A stretch of 64,000 nt of DNA from the NCBI GenBank assembly GCA_010202115.1, contig CP047917.1, positions 310,001 to 374,000 on the forward strand, written 5' to 3'. The notes beneath the pieces are model-generated. The model was not told where the DNA came from and made no database searches. It worked only from the letters and a program-made list of their open reading frames with translations. Positions 27,110-36,440 of the stretch are shown here, piece by piece. Position numbers and translations under genes: made by a program. Every line of letters begins with the position of its first letter. The stretch's first letter is position 1. The stretch is from Candidatus Saccharibacteria bacterium oral taxon 488. GTDB lineage: Bacteria > Patescibacteriota > Saccharimonadia > Saccharimonadales > Saccharimonadaceae.

Positions 27110-27829
27110 CTAGGTAGTCAGTGGACCTTCGGTAAATTCCCCGCGTTTGATGTCACCGAGAGTGTGATTGCCAAAGTCTGTCCGGTGGAGTTTGGTGACG
27201 GTGTAGCCGAGGGCGGCGAAGGTGCGGCGGATTTGGCGGTTGCGGCCTTCGCTCATCTGGACGATCCAGCGGTGGTCGTCACCCTCGTGCTGGCGTTCTA
27301 GTGTCAAGCGGCTGGGCCCGTCAGGCAGCTGCACGCCAAAGTCGTTGATCATTTGCCGATGGAGCGGCCGCAGCGGCTGGTCGAGCGTCACCAGATAGCG
27401 CTTGATCTTATAAAAGGATGGGTGTGTCATCTGATGGGCAAAATCCCCGTCGTTGGTGAGGAGGATGAGTCCAGAACTGTCTTTGTCCAGGCGACCGACG
27501 GGCTTGAGGTGATGGAGGTCTTTCGGTAATAATTCGTAAATAGTCGGTACACCGCCCTGAGAGGCACGCGAACAGAGGTAGCCAACAGGTTTGTGGAGGA
27601 GGATGAGTTGGTGGGTTTGAGCGGTGAGTCGTTTGTTGCCGTGGCGAATAATGTCAGTCGTGGTGATGCGTTGGCCGAGCTTGGCGGGTTGGTCGTTCAC
27701 CGTGACCGTGCCCTGCTTGATCAGCTCGTCAGCCTGGCGGCGCGACACACCAAGCGCCAGCGCCACGAATTTATTGAGGCGCTGGGCGGATGAATCGGTA
27801 GAATCGGATGCTTGCGTTGGTGTCGTCAT
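27110..27829 (-). CDS. rRNA/tRNA pseudouridine synthase, RsuA/RluB family
   Basis: A 239-residue enzyme that isomerises uridine in rRNA. It has an N-terminal S4 RNA-binding domain (LNKFVALALGVSRRQADELI) and the catalytic domain with GRLDKDSSGLILLTNDG, where the Asp of RLD is the nucleophile. The motif MSEGRNRQIRR is typical of the RsuA/RluB/E/F group; which uridine is targeted cannot be told. It directly follows the long-tailed response-regulator gene with a 1-nt gap and is co-transcribed with it. Confidence 0.92.
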   Translation of the reverse strand: MTTPTQASDSTDSSAQRLNKFVALALGVSRRQADELIKQGTVTVNDQPAKLGQRITTTDIIRHGNKRLTAQTHQLILLHKPVGYLCSRASQGGVPTIYELLPKDLHHLKPVGRLDKDSSGLILLTNDGDFAHQMTHPSFYKIKRYLVTLDQPLRPLHRQMINDFGVQLPDGPSRLTLERQHEGDDHRWIVQMSEGRNRQIRRTFAALGYTVTKLHRTDFGNHTLGDIKRGEFTEGPLTT

Positions 27830-27830
27830 A

Positions 27831-29186
27831 CTAGGAGGCTACTGGTGGCTGCGGCGGAAAGGCGTTGGTCGGTGGCTGGGGTGTCGTTGGCTGTGCTGGC
27901 TCTGTCACGGGGGATGGCCCTCCTTCAGGGGTCAAGGTCTGCTCTGCCTCAGGCGTTGGGGTCGAGGTTGGATCAGTTGGCATCGGTGCTGGGGTGGGCA
28001 GGACGAACGGTGTATCGTCATCTTGTGGCTGTGATGATGCCGCGTTGGCGAGCTCGGCATTGATCGCGGTACCAGCATCAAGCAGCTGGTCATCGGCTGG
28101 CGTCGGTAGTGGCTCGAGTGCATCTAGTGTCAGGTCGCCGTGCGGCCCCGCCATAGCATCAGGCGTCGGCAGCGTGAAGTCGCCTGAATCTGGCGTTGGC
28201 TGTGGTGCGGCCTGCATAGACTCGAGTTGGTCGCTGAGCTCCTGCTCCATCATCTTGGACATGTCTGGCTGTGGTTCTTGGCTCAGTGGCTGGATTACTC
28301 GTTCGCCACCGTGGCTGGTCGGCTGCGGCGATGGTGATGAGGTCGGTGCTGTTGGCTGTGGCAAGGTGTCGGTCGGGGTGGTCGGTGCTGCTTCAGGAGA
28401 TGGGGTCAGCGCTGACTCAGAGACCGGAGTTTGCTCTACCTTGGGCGCTGGGGTTGGCGCTGGGTCGGCTGGCGTCACTGGTTCTGTAGTGGCCGGCTCG
28501 GCGGTTTGCTCAGTCGATGCGGACGGAGCCGTCGGTGCCAATGGGGCGCTCGGCAGGACGAACGGTGCTGGGTCGGTTGCTGGAGGGGTCGAATTGTCTG
28601 GGCTAGCTTGAGCGGGTGCGATGGCTGAATCATCGTGGGTCGTCGGAGTTATTGGTGCGGTCGGTGCCGGAGTGACAACGTGGGTTGCAATTGCTATCTC
28701 TGTTGGTGATGGCAAGGTAACTGCCGGAGCGTCTTGCTGGGTGGCCGGTGCCGCCAACGGCGCGTCAGCTGCTACGGGCTCTGCGGCCGGCTCGGGCGCG
28801 ACGGGAGTCGGTTCTGGCGCGTCGCCGAGTACTTCGTGGACAGTGCGCACCACGTCTTCGATGCCAACTTGCGACTTAACGAGGTAGCGATCTGCGCCGA
28901 GGGCTTCGCCACGTTGACGCTGGTCTTCGGATGACAATGCGGTCATCATGATGACTTTGACGTCGCGTGTCTCGGTGGTCGAGCGCAAGATATCCAGCAT
29001 GTCAAAGCCGGAAATCTTGGGCATCATCACGTCGCTAACGATCAAGGCCGGGCGTTCTTTGATAGCCATAGCCAAAGCCTCTTCACCGTCGCCCGCCGAA
29101 ACGATGTCGTAGCCCTCAGCTAGTAACCTGACGCCGTAAATCTCGCGCAGGCTTTTGTCGTCTTCTACTAGTAAAATCTTTGTCAT
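27831..29186 (-). CDS. Response regulator with long Pro/Thr/Ala-rich tail
   Basis: A 451-residue protein. Residues 1-122 are a receiver domain (LLVEDD, phospho-Asp in LIVSDVMMPK, Lys in DRYLVKSQ). The remaining 330 residues are low-complexity Pro/Thr/Ala/Ser with scattered acidic residues and repeated PFVLP and FTLPTP units; no output domain is visible. The tail is likely disordered and could bind partners or reach into another compartment. It is paired with the kinase encoded at 29232-31205, which has a tail of the same kind. Confidence 0.85.
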   Translation of the reverse strand: MTKILLVEDDKSLREIYGVRLLAEGYDIVSAGDGEEALAMAIKERPALIVSDVMMPKISGFDMLDILRSTTETRDVKVIMMTALSSEDQRQRGEALGADRYLVKSQVGIEDVVRTVHEVLGDAPEPTPVAPEPAAEPVAADAPLAAPATQQDAPAVTLPSPTEIAIATHVVTPAPTAPITPTTHDDSAIAPAQASPDNSTPPATDPAPFVLPSAPLAPTAPSASTEQTAEPATTEPVTPADPAPTPAPKVEQTPVSESALTPSPEAAPTTPTDTLPQPTAPTSSPSPQPTSHGGERVIQPLSQEPQPDMSKMMEQELSDQLESMQAAPQPTPDSGDFTLPTPDAMAGPHGDLTLDALEPLPTPADDQLLDAGTAINAELANAASSQPQDDDTPFVLPTPAPMPTDPTSTPTPEAEQTLTPEGGPSPVTEPAQPTTPQPPTNAFPPQPPVAS

Positions 29187-29231
29187 AACTACCCCTACTA
29201 TACCGAAGTTTGCGCCAAAATACTATAGTGG

Positions 29232-31205
29232 TTATGGTTTTTGTTGGGCAGCGTCTGGCTCTGGGGTAGCGAGCGGTGCTGATGGCATGGGTGTAGCGGT
29301 TGGCTCAGGCGGTATGGGCATGGCGGGCGCGGGAGTGGTTGGTTCAGGTGGTGGCGTGAACATCAGCGGCAGCGGGCTAAAGTTGGGCGGCGGCACCGGC
29401 GGCGTGGCCGGCTTAGTTAGGACGGTATCGGCAGCGTCCGGTTGGGTGGCATTGATCGGGACGGTTGGCTGGACGGCGACAGCGGTTGGCGGTTCGGTGG
29501 CTAGTGGTGGAGCAGCGGGTGCGGGGATGGTTGGTAATTGACGCATCGCCTCGTCGGTTCGAGTGCGAGGGATCTCGAGAAAGAAGGTGCTGCCCTTGCG
29601 GTATTCGCTGATGACGAATAAGCGGCCAGACATCGCCTCAGCGAGGCGGCGACTGAGATACAGACCGAGGCCGGTGCCGCCGATCTCGCGGGTGTCGGAA
29701 TTGTCGACGCGGTAGAACTTTTGAAAGAGGTGCGGCACATCTTCGGCGGGGATGCCGATGCCGCTGTCCTGGACGCTGATGGTGATCGTTTTGTCGTCGC
29801 CGGTGATGTCTACGACTACTTCCCCGTCGGGCGTGTACTTGATGGCGTTTTCGATCAAGTTAGAAACAACTTCGCGGAGGTGGTCGGCATCGACGTTGGC
29901 GTAGTAGGCTGGCTGGACAGTGGCGGCGGCGTCCGGACGGAAGGTGCAGACGAGGCCTTTTTCGGCGGCACGTGGTGCCAGGCCCTCAAAAATCTCGCCG
30001 ACAAAGGTGGTGATATTGATGATCTGCGGCTCATTCTTGAGGCGGCCATCTTCGGCGCGGCTGATGTCGAGCAGATCTTGGAACAGTCGACCCAGGTGCT
30101 GGGCCGAGGCGTGGGCCTTGGTGATGAAATCGCGCGCCTTGTCGTCGATGTGGGCGGTGGCTGGGTTGAGCGCCAGGCCGAGGTAGCCCTCGATGGAGGC
30201 GACGGGAGTGCGCATTTCGTGACTGGCGGTAGAGATGAATTCGGCTTGCTGGCGCTCCTCGGCTTTTTCCTTGGTGATGTCGCGAAAAACGACGATGATG
30301 CCTTCGTTGTCTTTACCGACTGGCGAGGCGACGATGGAGACGAGGATTTGCTTGTCAGAGGCGGTGCGGAGGAGTAATTTGTCGGAGTGCGCCGGCCGAT
30401 TATTGATCAGTGACTGCATGACCGGGTTTTCGGTGACGGTGACGTCTTTGCCATCGGCGGTGACTAATTGGATGACGCTTTGCCATTTGAGGCCGAGGGC
30501 GTCGCCTTGGTTCCAGCCGATGATCCGCTGGGCCGAGGGGTTGATTAGCTCGATATTGCCCTCGCGCGAGATGGCCAGCACGCCGTCGTCGATGGTGTTA
30601 ATGACGATGTCAGAGGTGCCTTCGGCGGTGGATAGCTTGGTGCGGAGTTCAGATATGTCGCCGAGCTTACTGACGCGCGGCTGATGGCGCCAGATGATAA
30701 AGCCAAGAGCTAGGGGCGCCAGGCCAAAAAATAGGGCGCCAATCGTGGCGATGAGGCTGGCGTGCTGGGTGATGGCGGCAGTGGTGATGGCGATGATGAC
30801 GAGGAGGCTGGTGCCGAGGACAACGGGCCAGCCAAAGAAGCCGGCGAACACCGCAGCGCTGAGCCAGGCGGCGGCGAATGGCGAGGCCAGAAAGCCGCTG
30901 GTGGCAACCAGTGAGCCGACGGCAAGGATGATCAGGCCGTAGACAGCGATGGATGCGGCGGTGATGGCTCGGCGCGGTAGCCACAGACAGAGGATGAGGG
31001 CGGCAAGGCTGACGAGGGCGCTGATGGCGGCGGCGAGGTCGGTGATGGCTTCGCCGATGGGTAGCCGGTAACCGGTCGGGATAAAACGCGCCCAAGCATA
31101 GAGGAGGACGATGACTAGCCCGACGAACAAGGCCGCCTCGCATAGTCGCCGCAGCCAAAATCGCGATAATTCACCGACTTGCGAAACATCCCCCGCCCAC
31201 TTCAT
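29232..31205 (-). CDS. Multi-helix PAS sensor histidine kinase with Pro-rich tail
   Basis: A 657-residue kinase. About seven N-terminal membrane helices (about 18-205) precede a PAS domain (VINTIDDGVLAISREGNIEL), HisKA with STASHEMRTPVASIEGYLG, and HATPase_c with NLIENAIKYT, DSGIGIP and GGTGLGLYLSRRL. The last 120 residues are Pro/Thr/Ala-rich. The start at 31205 is set by TATAAT 6 nt ahead; the 14-codon extension is discarded. The next gene downstream is its probable partner receiver. Confidence 0.92.
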   Translation of the reverse strand: MKWAGDVSQVGELSRFWLRRLCEAALFVGLVIVLLYAWARFIPTGYRLPIGEAITDLAAAISALVSLAALILCLWLPRRAITAASIAVYGLIILAVGSLVATSGFLASPFAAAWLSAAVFAGFFGWPVVLGTSLLVIIAITTAAITQHASLIATIGALFFGLAPLALGFIIWRHQPRVSKLGDISELRTKLSTAEGTSDIVINTIDDGVLAISREGNIELINPSAQRIIGWNQGDALGLKWQSVIQLVTADGKDVTVTENPVMQSLINNRPAHSDKLLLRTASDKQILVSIVASPVGKDNEGIIVVFRDITKEKAEERQQAEFISTASHEMRTPVASIEGYLGLALNPATAHIDDKARDFITKAHASAQHLGRLFQDLLDISRAEDGRLKNEPQIINITTFVGEIFEGLAPRAAEKGLVCTFRPDAAATVQPAYYANVDADHLREVVSNLIENAIKYTPDGEVVVDITGDDKTITISVQDSGIGIPAEDVPHLFQKFYRVDNSDTREIGGTGLGLYLSRRLAEAMSGRLFVISEYRKGSTFFLEIPRTRTDEAMRQLPTIPAPAAPPLATEPPTAVAVQPTVPINATQPDAADTVLTKPATPPVPPPNFSPLPLMFTPPPEPTTPAPAMPIPPEPTATPMPSAPLATPEPDAAQQKP

Positions 31206-31211
31206 GCTTGT

Positions 31212-31217
31212 ATTATA
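31212..31217 (-). promoter_or_regulatory. -10 box TATAAT, leaderless start of histidine kinase
   Basis: TATAAT ends exactly 6 nt before the ATG at 31205. Confidence 0.6.
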
Positions 31218-31305
31218 GACCGAGACGGGCGAAAATGATACCCACATTGAGCCACGTCACGGCAAGTCAAGCATGGTACGTATTCAGCTGCCCCGAGGGG
31301 CGCAC

Positions 31306-32565
31306 TTAGCCCTTCCCTAAAATCGCCTCGAGCATCTTCATTCGCGAGGCCATGATGGCGGGGATGGCGCCGCTGATGATGGCAACTACCAGCACAACCT
31401 CAGCACGGAATAGCAATTCCCACCACGATATGTTGAGTGTCACGTCGGCAATTGGTAGACTGAACGGATGCGCCACTACATATGGCACTAGTCCACCGAG
31501 GAAAATTACCAAGCCGACCGCTATACCGCACACCGCATAAAATAGCGCTAGTAGAACGTAGCTAAAGACGATCACTCGCGGCTTGACGCCAATTGCCCGC
31601 TGAATGCCGATTTGCCGCCGCTTGTTGATGATGTCAACGTAAATCACGATGAAGATCGTCACCGCCGCAATGATAATGCCAACTATCAGCATAATAGCGT
31701 TGAGCGACTGAAAGCTACCGGTAATCGTATCCATAACCGTCGCTCCGTCACGCCAATCGTGAACCCGCAGGCCCGGATAGTTCAGGTCAGTAAGTGCTCG
31801 TTGCACCGACGCTTCCTTGCCGCGGCTGGTGCGCACGACGATCATGCTGGCATCGTTCTCGCCAGCCGTCAAATGGCTCGGTATACCGCTGGTGAGCTTG
31901 CGCCATAAACCGCGCGAGATGTACGCCTGAATATCTGCATTATAGAACTTCGTCGAGGTAATACCGCCGACCTTAACGTTGACCTTTTTACCGTTAACAT
32001 TTATCGTTACCCGATCGCCAACTTTGACCCCTTCAAGAGAACCTCTCTCGAGCAGCCGGCTACCCAGCACGATCTCGTCGTCGCTCGCCGCCAAAAACGT
32101 TCCGTCCGACACGCGGTTAGCGACCTCCAGGGTTTGGCGAAAGGCTTGCGGATTAACGACATTGATTCGAGCTTGTACCTGCTTGTCATCGTTATATCCT
32201 AATATTGCCGGTACAGCCAGGATTTTGTCAGCCGACGTGACGCCGTCGATGCGTTTGATCTCGGCCAGCTTGTTATCGACATTGGTGATGTACTCGCCGG
32301 GCTTTTTGACATCAATATAGGCCTCGCCGACCATCAGGTTCTTGATCTGCGATTCAATCGCCGACGTGACGCCAGCTAGCAGCGACGATATGAAGGCTAG
32401 ATTAATGAACGCCACCGCCACTAGCAGCGTCGTCAGGCCCAGCGTCCACTTGCGGCCGCGCACGATGTACTGCCGCATCAATCGCCAACCCAGCAAGAAC
32501 TCGCGCCACAGATTGTTCTTGGGCTGCGGCGTTTGCGTTTCCTGCGTTTTGCGGGACTGGCTCAT
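31306..32565 (-). CDS. ABC transporter permease, FtsX/MacB family
   Basis: A 419-residue permease: cytoplasmic N-terminus, helix about 42-66, external domain (about 70-285) and three C-terminal helices (about 290-405), ending MASRMKMLEAILGKG. Its ATG overlaps the stop of the ATPase gene (ATGA), so the two form one unit. It lies 1.4 kb from the azole-peptide cluster on the opposite strand and is the nearest exporter to it; a link is only a guess. Confidence 0.9.
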   Translation of the reverse strand: MSQSRKTQETQTPQPKNNLWREFLLGWRLMRQYIVRGRKWTLGLTTLLVAVAFINLAFISSLLAGVTSAIESQIKNLMVGEAYIDVKKPGEYITNVDNKLAEIKRIDGVTSADKILAVPAILGYNDDKQVQARINVVNPQAFRQTLEVANRVSDGTFLAASDDEIVLGSRLLERGSLEGVKVGDRVTINVNGKKVNVKVGGITSTKFYNADIQAYISRGLWRKLTSGIPSHLTAGENDASMIVVRTSRGKEASVQRALTDLNYPGLRVHDWRDGATVMDTITGSFQSLNAIMLIVGIIIAAVTIFIVIYVDIINKRRQIGIQRAIGVKPRVIVFSYVLLALFYAVCGIAVGLVIFLGGLVPYVVAHPFSLPIADVTLNISWWELLFRAEVVLVVAIISGAIPAIMASRMKMLEAILGKG

Positions 32566-33284
32566 AGTAGCCTCCCGGCTGCGGGTTGACGCTCGCCTTT
32601 TAATTTGCCGTTTTCAAACACGATTTGCCGCTTGGCATAGGCTAGTTCATCAGCTTCATGCGAGATCATCACCAAGGTTATGCCGCTGGCGTTAATTTCC
32701 TTCAACGTTTCCATGACATTTGTTGAGGCGACCGTATCTAGGTTAGCCGTCGGCTCGTCGGCAAAAATAATGTGCGGCTCATTGACCAGAGCCCGGGCAA
32801 TCGCCACGCGCTGCTGTTCGCCGCCAGATAATTGCGATGGCAGATGGCGCGCTCTGTCCTTCAAACCAACACGATCCAGTTCTTGCAGAGCTTTTTGCTT
32901 AGCAATCTTCGCCGAGCACCACATCAGCCGCGGCAACATGACGTTTTCTAGGGCGGTGAGTTCACGAATCAGGGCGTACTCTTGAAAAATATAGCCAACT
33001 TGGCGCAGGCGTAGTTCAATTCGCTGTTTTTCTGGTAGCTGAGTGATCTCTATCGCTGGTGTCTCGTCACCCCTACTATCAAACCAGATTGTGCCGCTAT
33101 CAGGGCGATCCAACATCGCCACCTGATGCATAAAGGTCGATTTGCCCGAACCGTTGCGCCCTGTGATCATTAGAAAATCGCCGTGACGAATCGAAAAACT
33201 GACGTCCTTGAGCGCACGCGTGGCGCTATCACCCGAGCCGTACGTCTTGCTGAGATGCTCAATGGTAAGAATTTCGCGGGCCAT
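32562..33284 (-). CDS. ABC transporter ATP-binding protein (MacB/LolD-like)
   Basis: A 240-residue ATPase: Walker [10 protein letters not shown], signature [12 protein letters not shown], Walker [14 protein letters not shown]-loop MISHE. This group works with FtsX-type permeases, as encoded directly downstream. The ATG at 33284 is chosen over an in-frame start at 33320 because TATACT lies 6 nt ahead. The substrate is unknown. Confidence 0.93.
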   Translation of the reverse strand: MAREILTIEHLSKTYGSGDSATRALKDVSFSIRHGDFLMITGRNGSGKSTFMHQVAMLDRPDSGTIWFDSRGDETPAIEITQLPEKQRIELRLRQVGYIFQEYALIRELTALENVMLPRLMWCSAKIAKQKALQELDRVGLKDRARHLPSQLSGGEQQRVAIARALVNEPHIIFADEPTANLDTVASTNVMETLKEINASGITLVMISHEADELAYAKRQIVFENGKLKGERQPAAGRLL

Positions 33285-33290
33285 AGTATC

Positions 33291-33296
33291 AGTATA
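33291..33296 (-). promoter_or_regulatory. -10 box TATACT, leaderless start of ABC ATPase
   Basis: The box ends 6 nt before the ATG at 33284. Confidence 0.55.
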
Positions 33297-33338
33297 GCGC
33301 GCGGTGGGGCGCCGCTTCAAGCCGAGATCCCGAAAAAC

Positions 33339-33843
33339 CTACCGTAGTTTTGTTATCATTTCTACTTCGCGGGCCGTAAGACCATATTTTTCATAGAACG
33401 TTATGGCGCGCTGGTTGCTGCTCAGCACTTTTAGCCGCAAGGTATCGCAATTTTTACTCTGGAAATAGCGCTTCATTTCATCCAGTAAGGCTCGTCCGAT
33501 ACCGCTGCGGCGCTGCTCTGGCTCGACATAAAGCAGTCCGATCCAGCCGTCTTTTCGCGGCCGCATGCACTGCATCGAAAGCGGCGTCCTGACCAGGTTG
33601 ATGATCAATAATCACACCTTGAATAAAGCCGACCACCTGGCCGTTCTCCTCGGCAACATACATCGCGCCGTCCATATCCTCACTATCGTCGATCATCCGC
33701 TGCATGTAGCCGTGCGCGTCTCGCGGGCTAGCGAACGGCAGCGATTCCGCCGTGTCGTTAACCTGTGCGAAATGCGCGTGCAGCTTAATAGCCAGTTCGT
33801 CGATTGCGGCGCGGTCTTTGGGGTGGAAGGGGCGGATTGTCAT
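33339..33843 (-). pseudogene. GNAT acetyltransferase split by a frameshift
   Basis: Two overlapping frames together make one GNAT enzyme. The first (33843 to about 33560) carries the N-terminal part through YVAEENGQVVGFIQGVIID. The second (to 33339) carries GLLYVEPEQRRSGIGRALLDEM, the acetyl-CoA site, and ITFYEKYGL. The shift falls near a run of four A at about 33557-33560; removing one base joins them as ...AAKDGWIG.... It may be a true pseudogene, a sequencing error, or +1 slippage. Confidence 0.75.
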
Positions 33844-33961
33844 GATTATGTTCTGTATAAGATAGTCTGCCGTAAAGTTACTATTTTAGTTATAACACAA
33901 AATAGCCATAGATTCCGCGGTTGGTCGGCAGGCCCTTAGTGCTTAGGAGCAGAAAAGTATA

Positions 33962-34174
33962 TTATGTAAATAAGGTGGGGATGGAGACTTTTAGCGCTTT
34001 GGCTATCCTGTCAATATTATCGACTGAAATATTTTGTTCGCCACGTTCTATTGCTCCTATATACGTTCGATGAAGCCCGGCTTTATCTGCTAGTTGCTCC
34101 TGCGAAAAACCGCTCTTCTTGCGAAGCTCACGAACACGTTTTCCGAATAATCGTCTGACCCTAGGGACCGCCAT
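33962..34174 (-). CDS. XRE-family helix-turn-helix regulator
   Basis: A 70-residue protein consisting of one HTH_3 domain: FSQEQLADKAGLHRTYIGAI forms the helix-turn-helix, followed by ERGEQNISVDNIDRIAKALK. Such single-domain regulators resemble restriction-modification controller proteins and phage repressors. It is transcribed away from the YcaO fusion gene with about 100 bp between them, so it probably controls that divergent region. Confidence 0.88.
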   Translation of the reverse strand: MAVPRVRRLFGKRVRELRKKSGFSQEQLADKAGLHRTYIGAIERGEQNISVDNIDRIAKALKVSIPTLFT

Positions 34175-34202
34175 TTGCTACATAGGGGTCGTGGGCTGTT
34201 CT

Positions 34203-34214
34203 CTGCGCACGCAG
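34203..34214. promoter_or_regulatory. Possible operator between the XRE gene and the azole-synthetase gene
   Basis: Inverted repeat CTGCG-ca-CGCAG lies midway between the divergent genes, 28 bp from the regulator start. Size and symmetry suit an XRE dimer. No second copy was noticed. Confidence 0.3.
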
Positions 34215-34276
34215 GGTGTCTACTGGCTCCGTTCTTTCACATCGTTGTACTATCCAAAGTAAGGAGGTATTTGTAA

Positions 34277-36406
34277 ATGCTCAAGAGGCCGCTTCTCGTG
34301 GTTCCGGGTATCCCGAAAGATGATGGCATTAAGTTCATTATGTCCGACCGAGAGATCTTCTTGGGATCTGAAATAGCACCGATTGCTTGGAATATTCTGG
34401 AATTGTGCAATGGAATGAATCCCATTCATGCAATTGCCGAACAGCTCTCAAGCATTGATGCAAATTTCACGATAGGATTCTTGAATGACTTGAATTCGCT
34501 CGGTATTGTCATTGATAGTTGTGAGGTATACAAACGCTTTCACGCAATCAGTGCAAACCCCATGACCTATCCTTCTGACATTACGGATGAAGAAGTTATG
34601 AGTCATGTCAAGTCTCCGCGTATGAAAATCAAGGAGGGTGTCGAATTCTCATTCACCGCTGAAGATAACCTCTCTAAGCTTACGGAGCTTCAGAGGCTTC
34701 GCTCTAGCTGTAGGAACTTCACCGGCGAGCCTCTATCTATTGAAGAGGTTGGCGTCTTGCTGAATGTTGGCTACTCTTTTGAGAGGCATGCAGTCCCTTC
34801 CGCGGGCAATCTTTATCCGATGAAGATATTTGTCATTGCCCTAGAAGACCAAAAGGATTTTCCGGCTGGATATTATGAGTACGATAGTGAATGTGATCGC
34901 CTCATACTATTTAACGGAACTCCTGATTTTCAGCGGATTTCTCATGCATTTAATGCCGTAGGGTTGCCCTTTGGCGCAAGCGTGATGCTTGTGATTGCTG
35001 CCGATGCAAATCGCCAGCCGTACAAGTACTCAAACTTGGGGTATCGCTTTATGGCTATTGAAGCGGGTGAAATTGCTCAGAATATTGCCCTTGGGGCGAT
35101 AGAATCTGGCATGGATACCTGTCTTCTCAGGGGCATGAGAGAAAAAGAAGTCTCTGATGAGCTGCAACTTGAGGGCTGTCTCTCATTTCTTGCAATTGCG
35201 CTTGGTAAATCTGCTGGTGCAGAAGTAAGAACAGAACGATCTTTGCTCTCTCGGCTAGAGGATGAAGTTGTCGGAGATGTAAAACCAGTTCGTCGCGTCT
35301 GGCTTACCGACAACACACTATCCAATGACTACGGCAAGTCATATTTCCAGTTTTTGTCCGTTGCGCAGAATGGTCAAATTGCAAGTGGGATATCGACATC
35401 GTGGTCTGATGCGAGGCTTAAGGCCATAGCCGAAGGTTATGAGAGACAGCGTTCAACAGACGTATTCTACGATGTCTATTCATCGGCTCAAAACCTTCCA
35501 GGTCCGTGGCTTGATCCTCGAGTTGCTGCGCCTCTCACTGATGCGCAGTATATCCGGCTTCCGTATTTGCAAAAGTTCAATGAGGATCTGGAAATTGAGT
35601 GGATCAGAGGAGTAAATCATAAAGGAGAGACGGTATTCGTACCGATCGACTTGGTGTTTTATTCCATGGAAAACCTTGGTAGAAAGTTGGTAGTGGACAC
35701 TTGCTCTTCGGGGTTCGCCGCCTATACTAATTTCGAAGAGGCTGTTAATCGAGGTCTCCTAGAGCTCATTGAGCGTGACGGTTTGATGCGAAGCTGGTAC
35801 GAAAAGCGCAGTCCGCATAAGTTGGATCCTGCGGTTTTGCCAACTCATTTGCGAAACAGAATGGAATACTGGAAAGACCGAGGGCACAACATAGTTGTAC
35901 TTGATCTGAGCCAGAAAGGGGTTATTATCATTGAGGTGGTGATAATTTCTGATTCGTACCCCTGTTTCGTAAGTGGCGCATCCAGCTCGCTTGATACGTT
36001 TGAGGAAGCCGCTATCAAGGCTTTTCAGGAGGCTGAGTCTCGTTTGATCTATGGGTTAAACGCTCAGAAGCCACGAAGACTGATTCCACGTCATGTTCAT
36101 AGTGTTCTTGATCATGAGATGCTTTACGCTCAATCAAAGCAATACCATGAGTGTGTGAAGTTTCTGTTCGGAGGTAAAACTTTGGACAGAGCTTCTGTAC
36201 CAACAGCATCAATCGATACCTCGAAAAAGGAGCTGGAGATTGTTGTGGTGGATGTCTCTGAGAAACACTCGATACTGAAAGTAGCTAAGGTGTTGAGTTG
36301 CAAGCTGATACCAATTAGCTTTGGATTTGGCACTGGACACTATTCTCATCATTCTCTGACTGGGGTGGCACGAGGCGACAGTCTTATGCCACACTACTTT
36401 GCTTGA
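34277..36406 (+). CDS. Fused azol(in)e synthetase: RRE-like + SagB-type dehydrogenase + YcaO cyclodehydratase
   Basis: A 709-residue fusion. Residues about 16-85 resemble a PqqD/RiPP recognition element (REIFLGSEIAPIAWNILEL...FLNDLNSLGIVID). Residues about 135-315 are an FMN-dependent SagB-type nitroreductase (LRSSCRNF, PSAGNLYPMKIFV, GLPFGAS). Residues about 370-709 are YcaO: DARLKAIAEGYERQ, CSSGFAAYTNFEEAVNRGLL, ELIERDG, and FEEAAIKAFQEAESRLIYG are its ATP-binding helices, and the end is LMPHYFA. YcaO makes azolines from Cys/Ser/Thr with ATP; the dehydrogenase oxidises them to azoles. AAGGAGG precedes the start. The precursor gene follows. An E1-like C protein is absent; the RRE domain would replace its binding role. 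Confidence 0.92.
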   Translation: MLKRPLLVVPGIPKDDGIKFIMSDREIFLGSEIAPIAWNILELCNGMNPIHAIAEQLSSIDANFTIGFLNDLNSLGIVIDSCEVYKRFHAISANPMTYPSDITDEEVMSHVKSPRMKIKEGVEFSFTAEDNLSKLTELQRLRSSCRNFTGEPLSIEEVGVLLNVGYSFERHAVPSAGNLYPMKIFVIALEDQKDFPAGYYEYDSECDRLILFNGTPDFQRISHAFNAVGLPFGASVMLVIAADANRQPYKYSNLGYRFMAIEAGEIAQNIALGAIESGMDTCLLRGMREKEVSDELQLEGCLSFLAIALGKSAGAEVRTERSLLSRLEDEVVGDVKPVRRVWLTDNTLSNDYGKSYFQFLSVAQNGQIASGISTSWSDARLKAIAEGYERQRSTDVFYDVYSSAQNLPGPWLDPRVAAPLTDAQYIRLPYLQKFNEDLEIEWIRGVNHKGETVFVPIDLVFYSMENLGRKLVVDTCSSGFAAYTNFEEAVNRGLLELIERDGLMRSWYEKRSPHKLDPAVLPTHLRNRMEYWKDRGHNIVVLDLSQKGVIIIEVVIISDSYPCFVSGASSSLDTFEEAAIKAFQEAESRLIYGLNAQKPRRLIPRHVHSVLDHEMLYAQSKQYHECVKFLFGGKTLDRASVPTASIDTSKKELEIVVVDVSEKHSILKVAKVLSCKLIPISFGFGTGHYSHHSLTGVARGDSLMPHYFA

Positions 36407-36440
36407 GTCCATTTTACACTGATATGCGATTGTGTTTTGA

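Noticed and set aside
27865..28611. Plus-strand Gly/Ser/Val-rich frame of 248 codons
   Set aside because: Mirror of the Pro/Thr/Ala-rich tail of the response regulator; composition is a by-product of the repeat-like codons.
29721..30377. Plus-strand frame of 218 codons
   Set aside because: Antisense to the kinase core (HisKA/HATPase), which is clearly coding.
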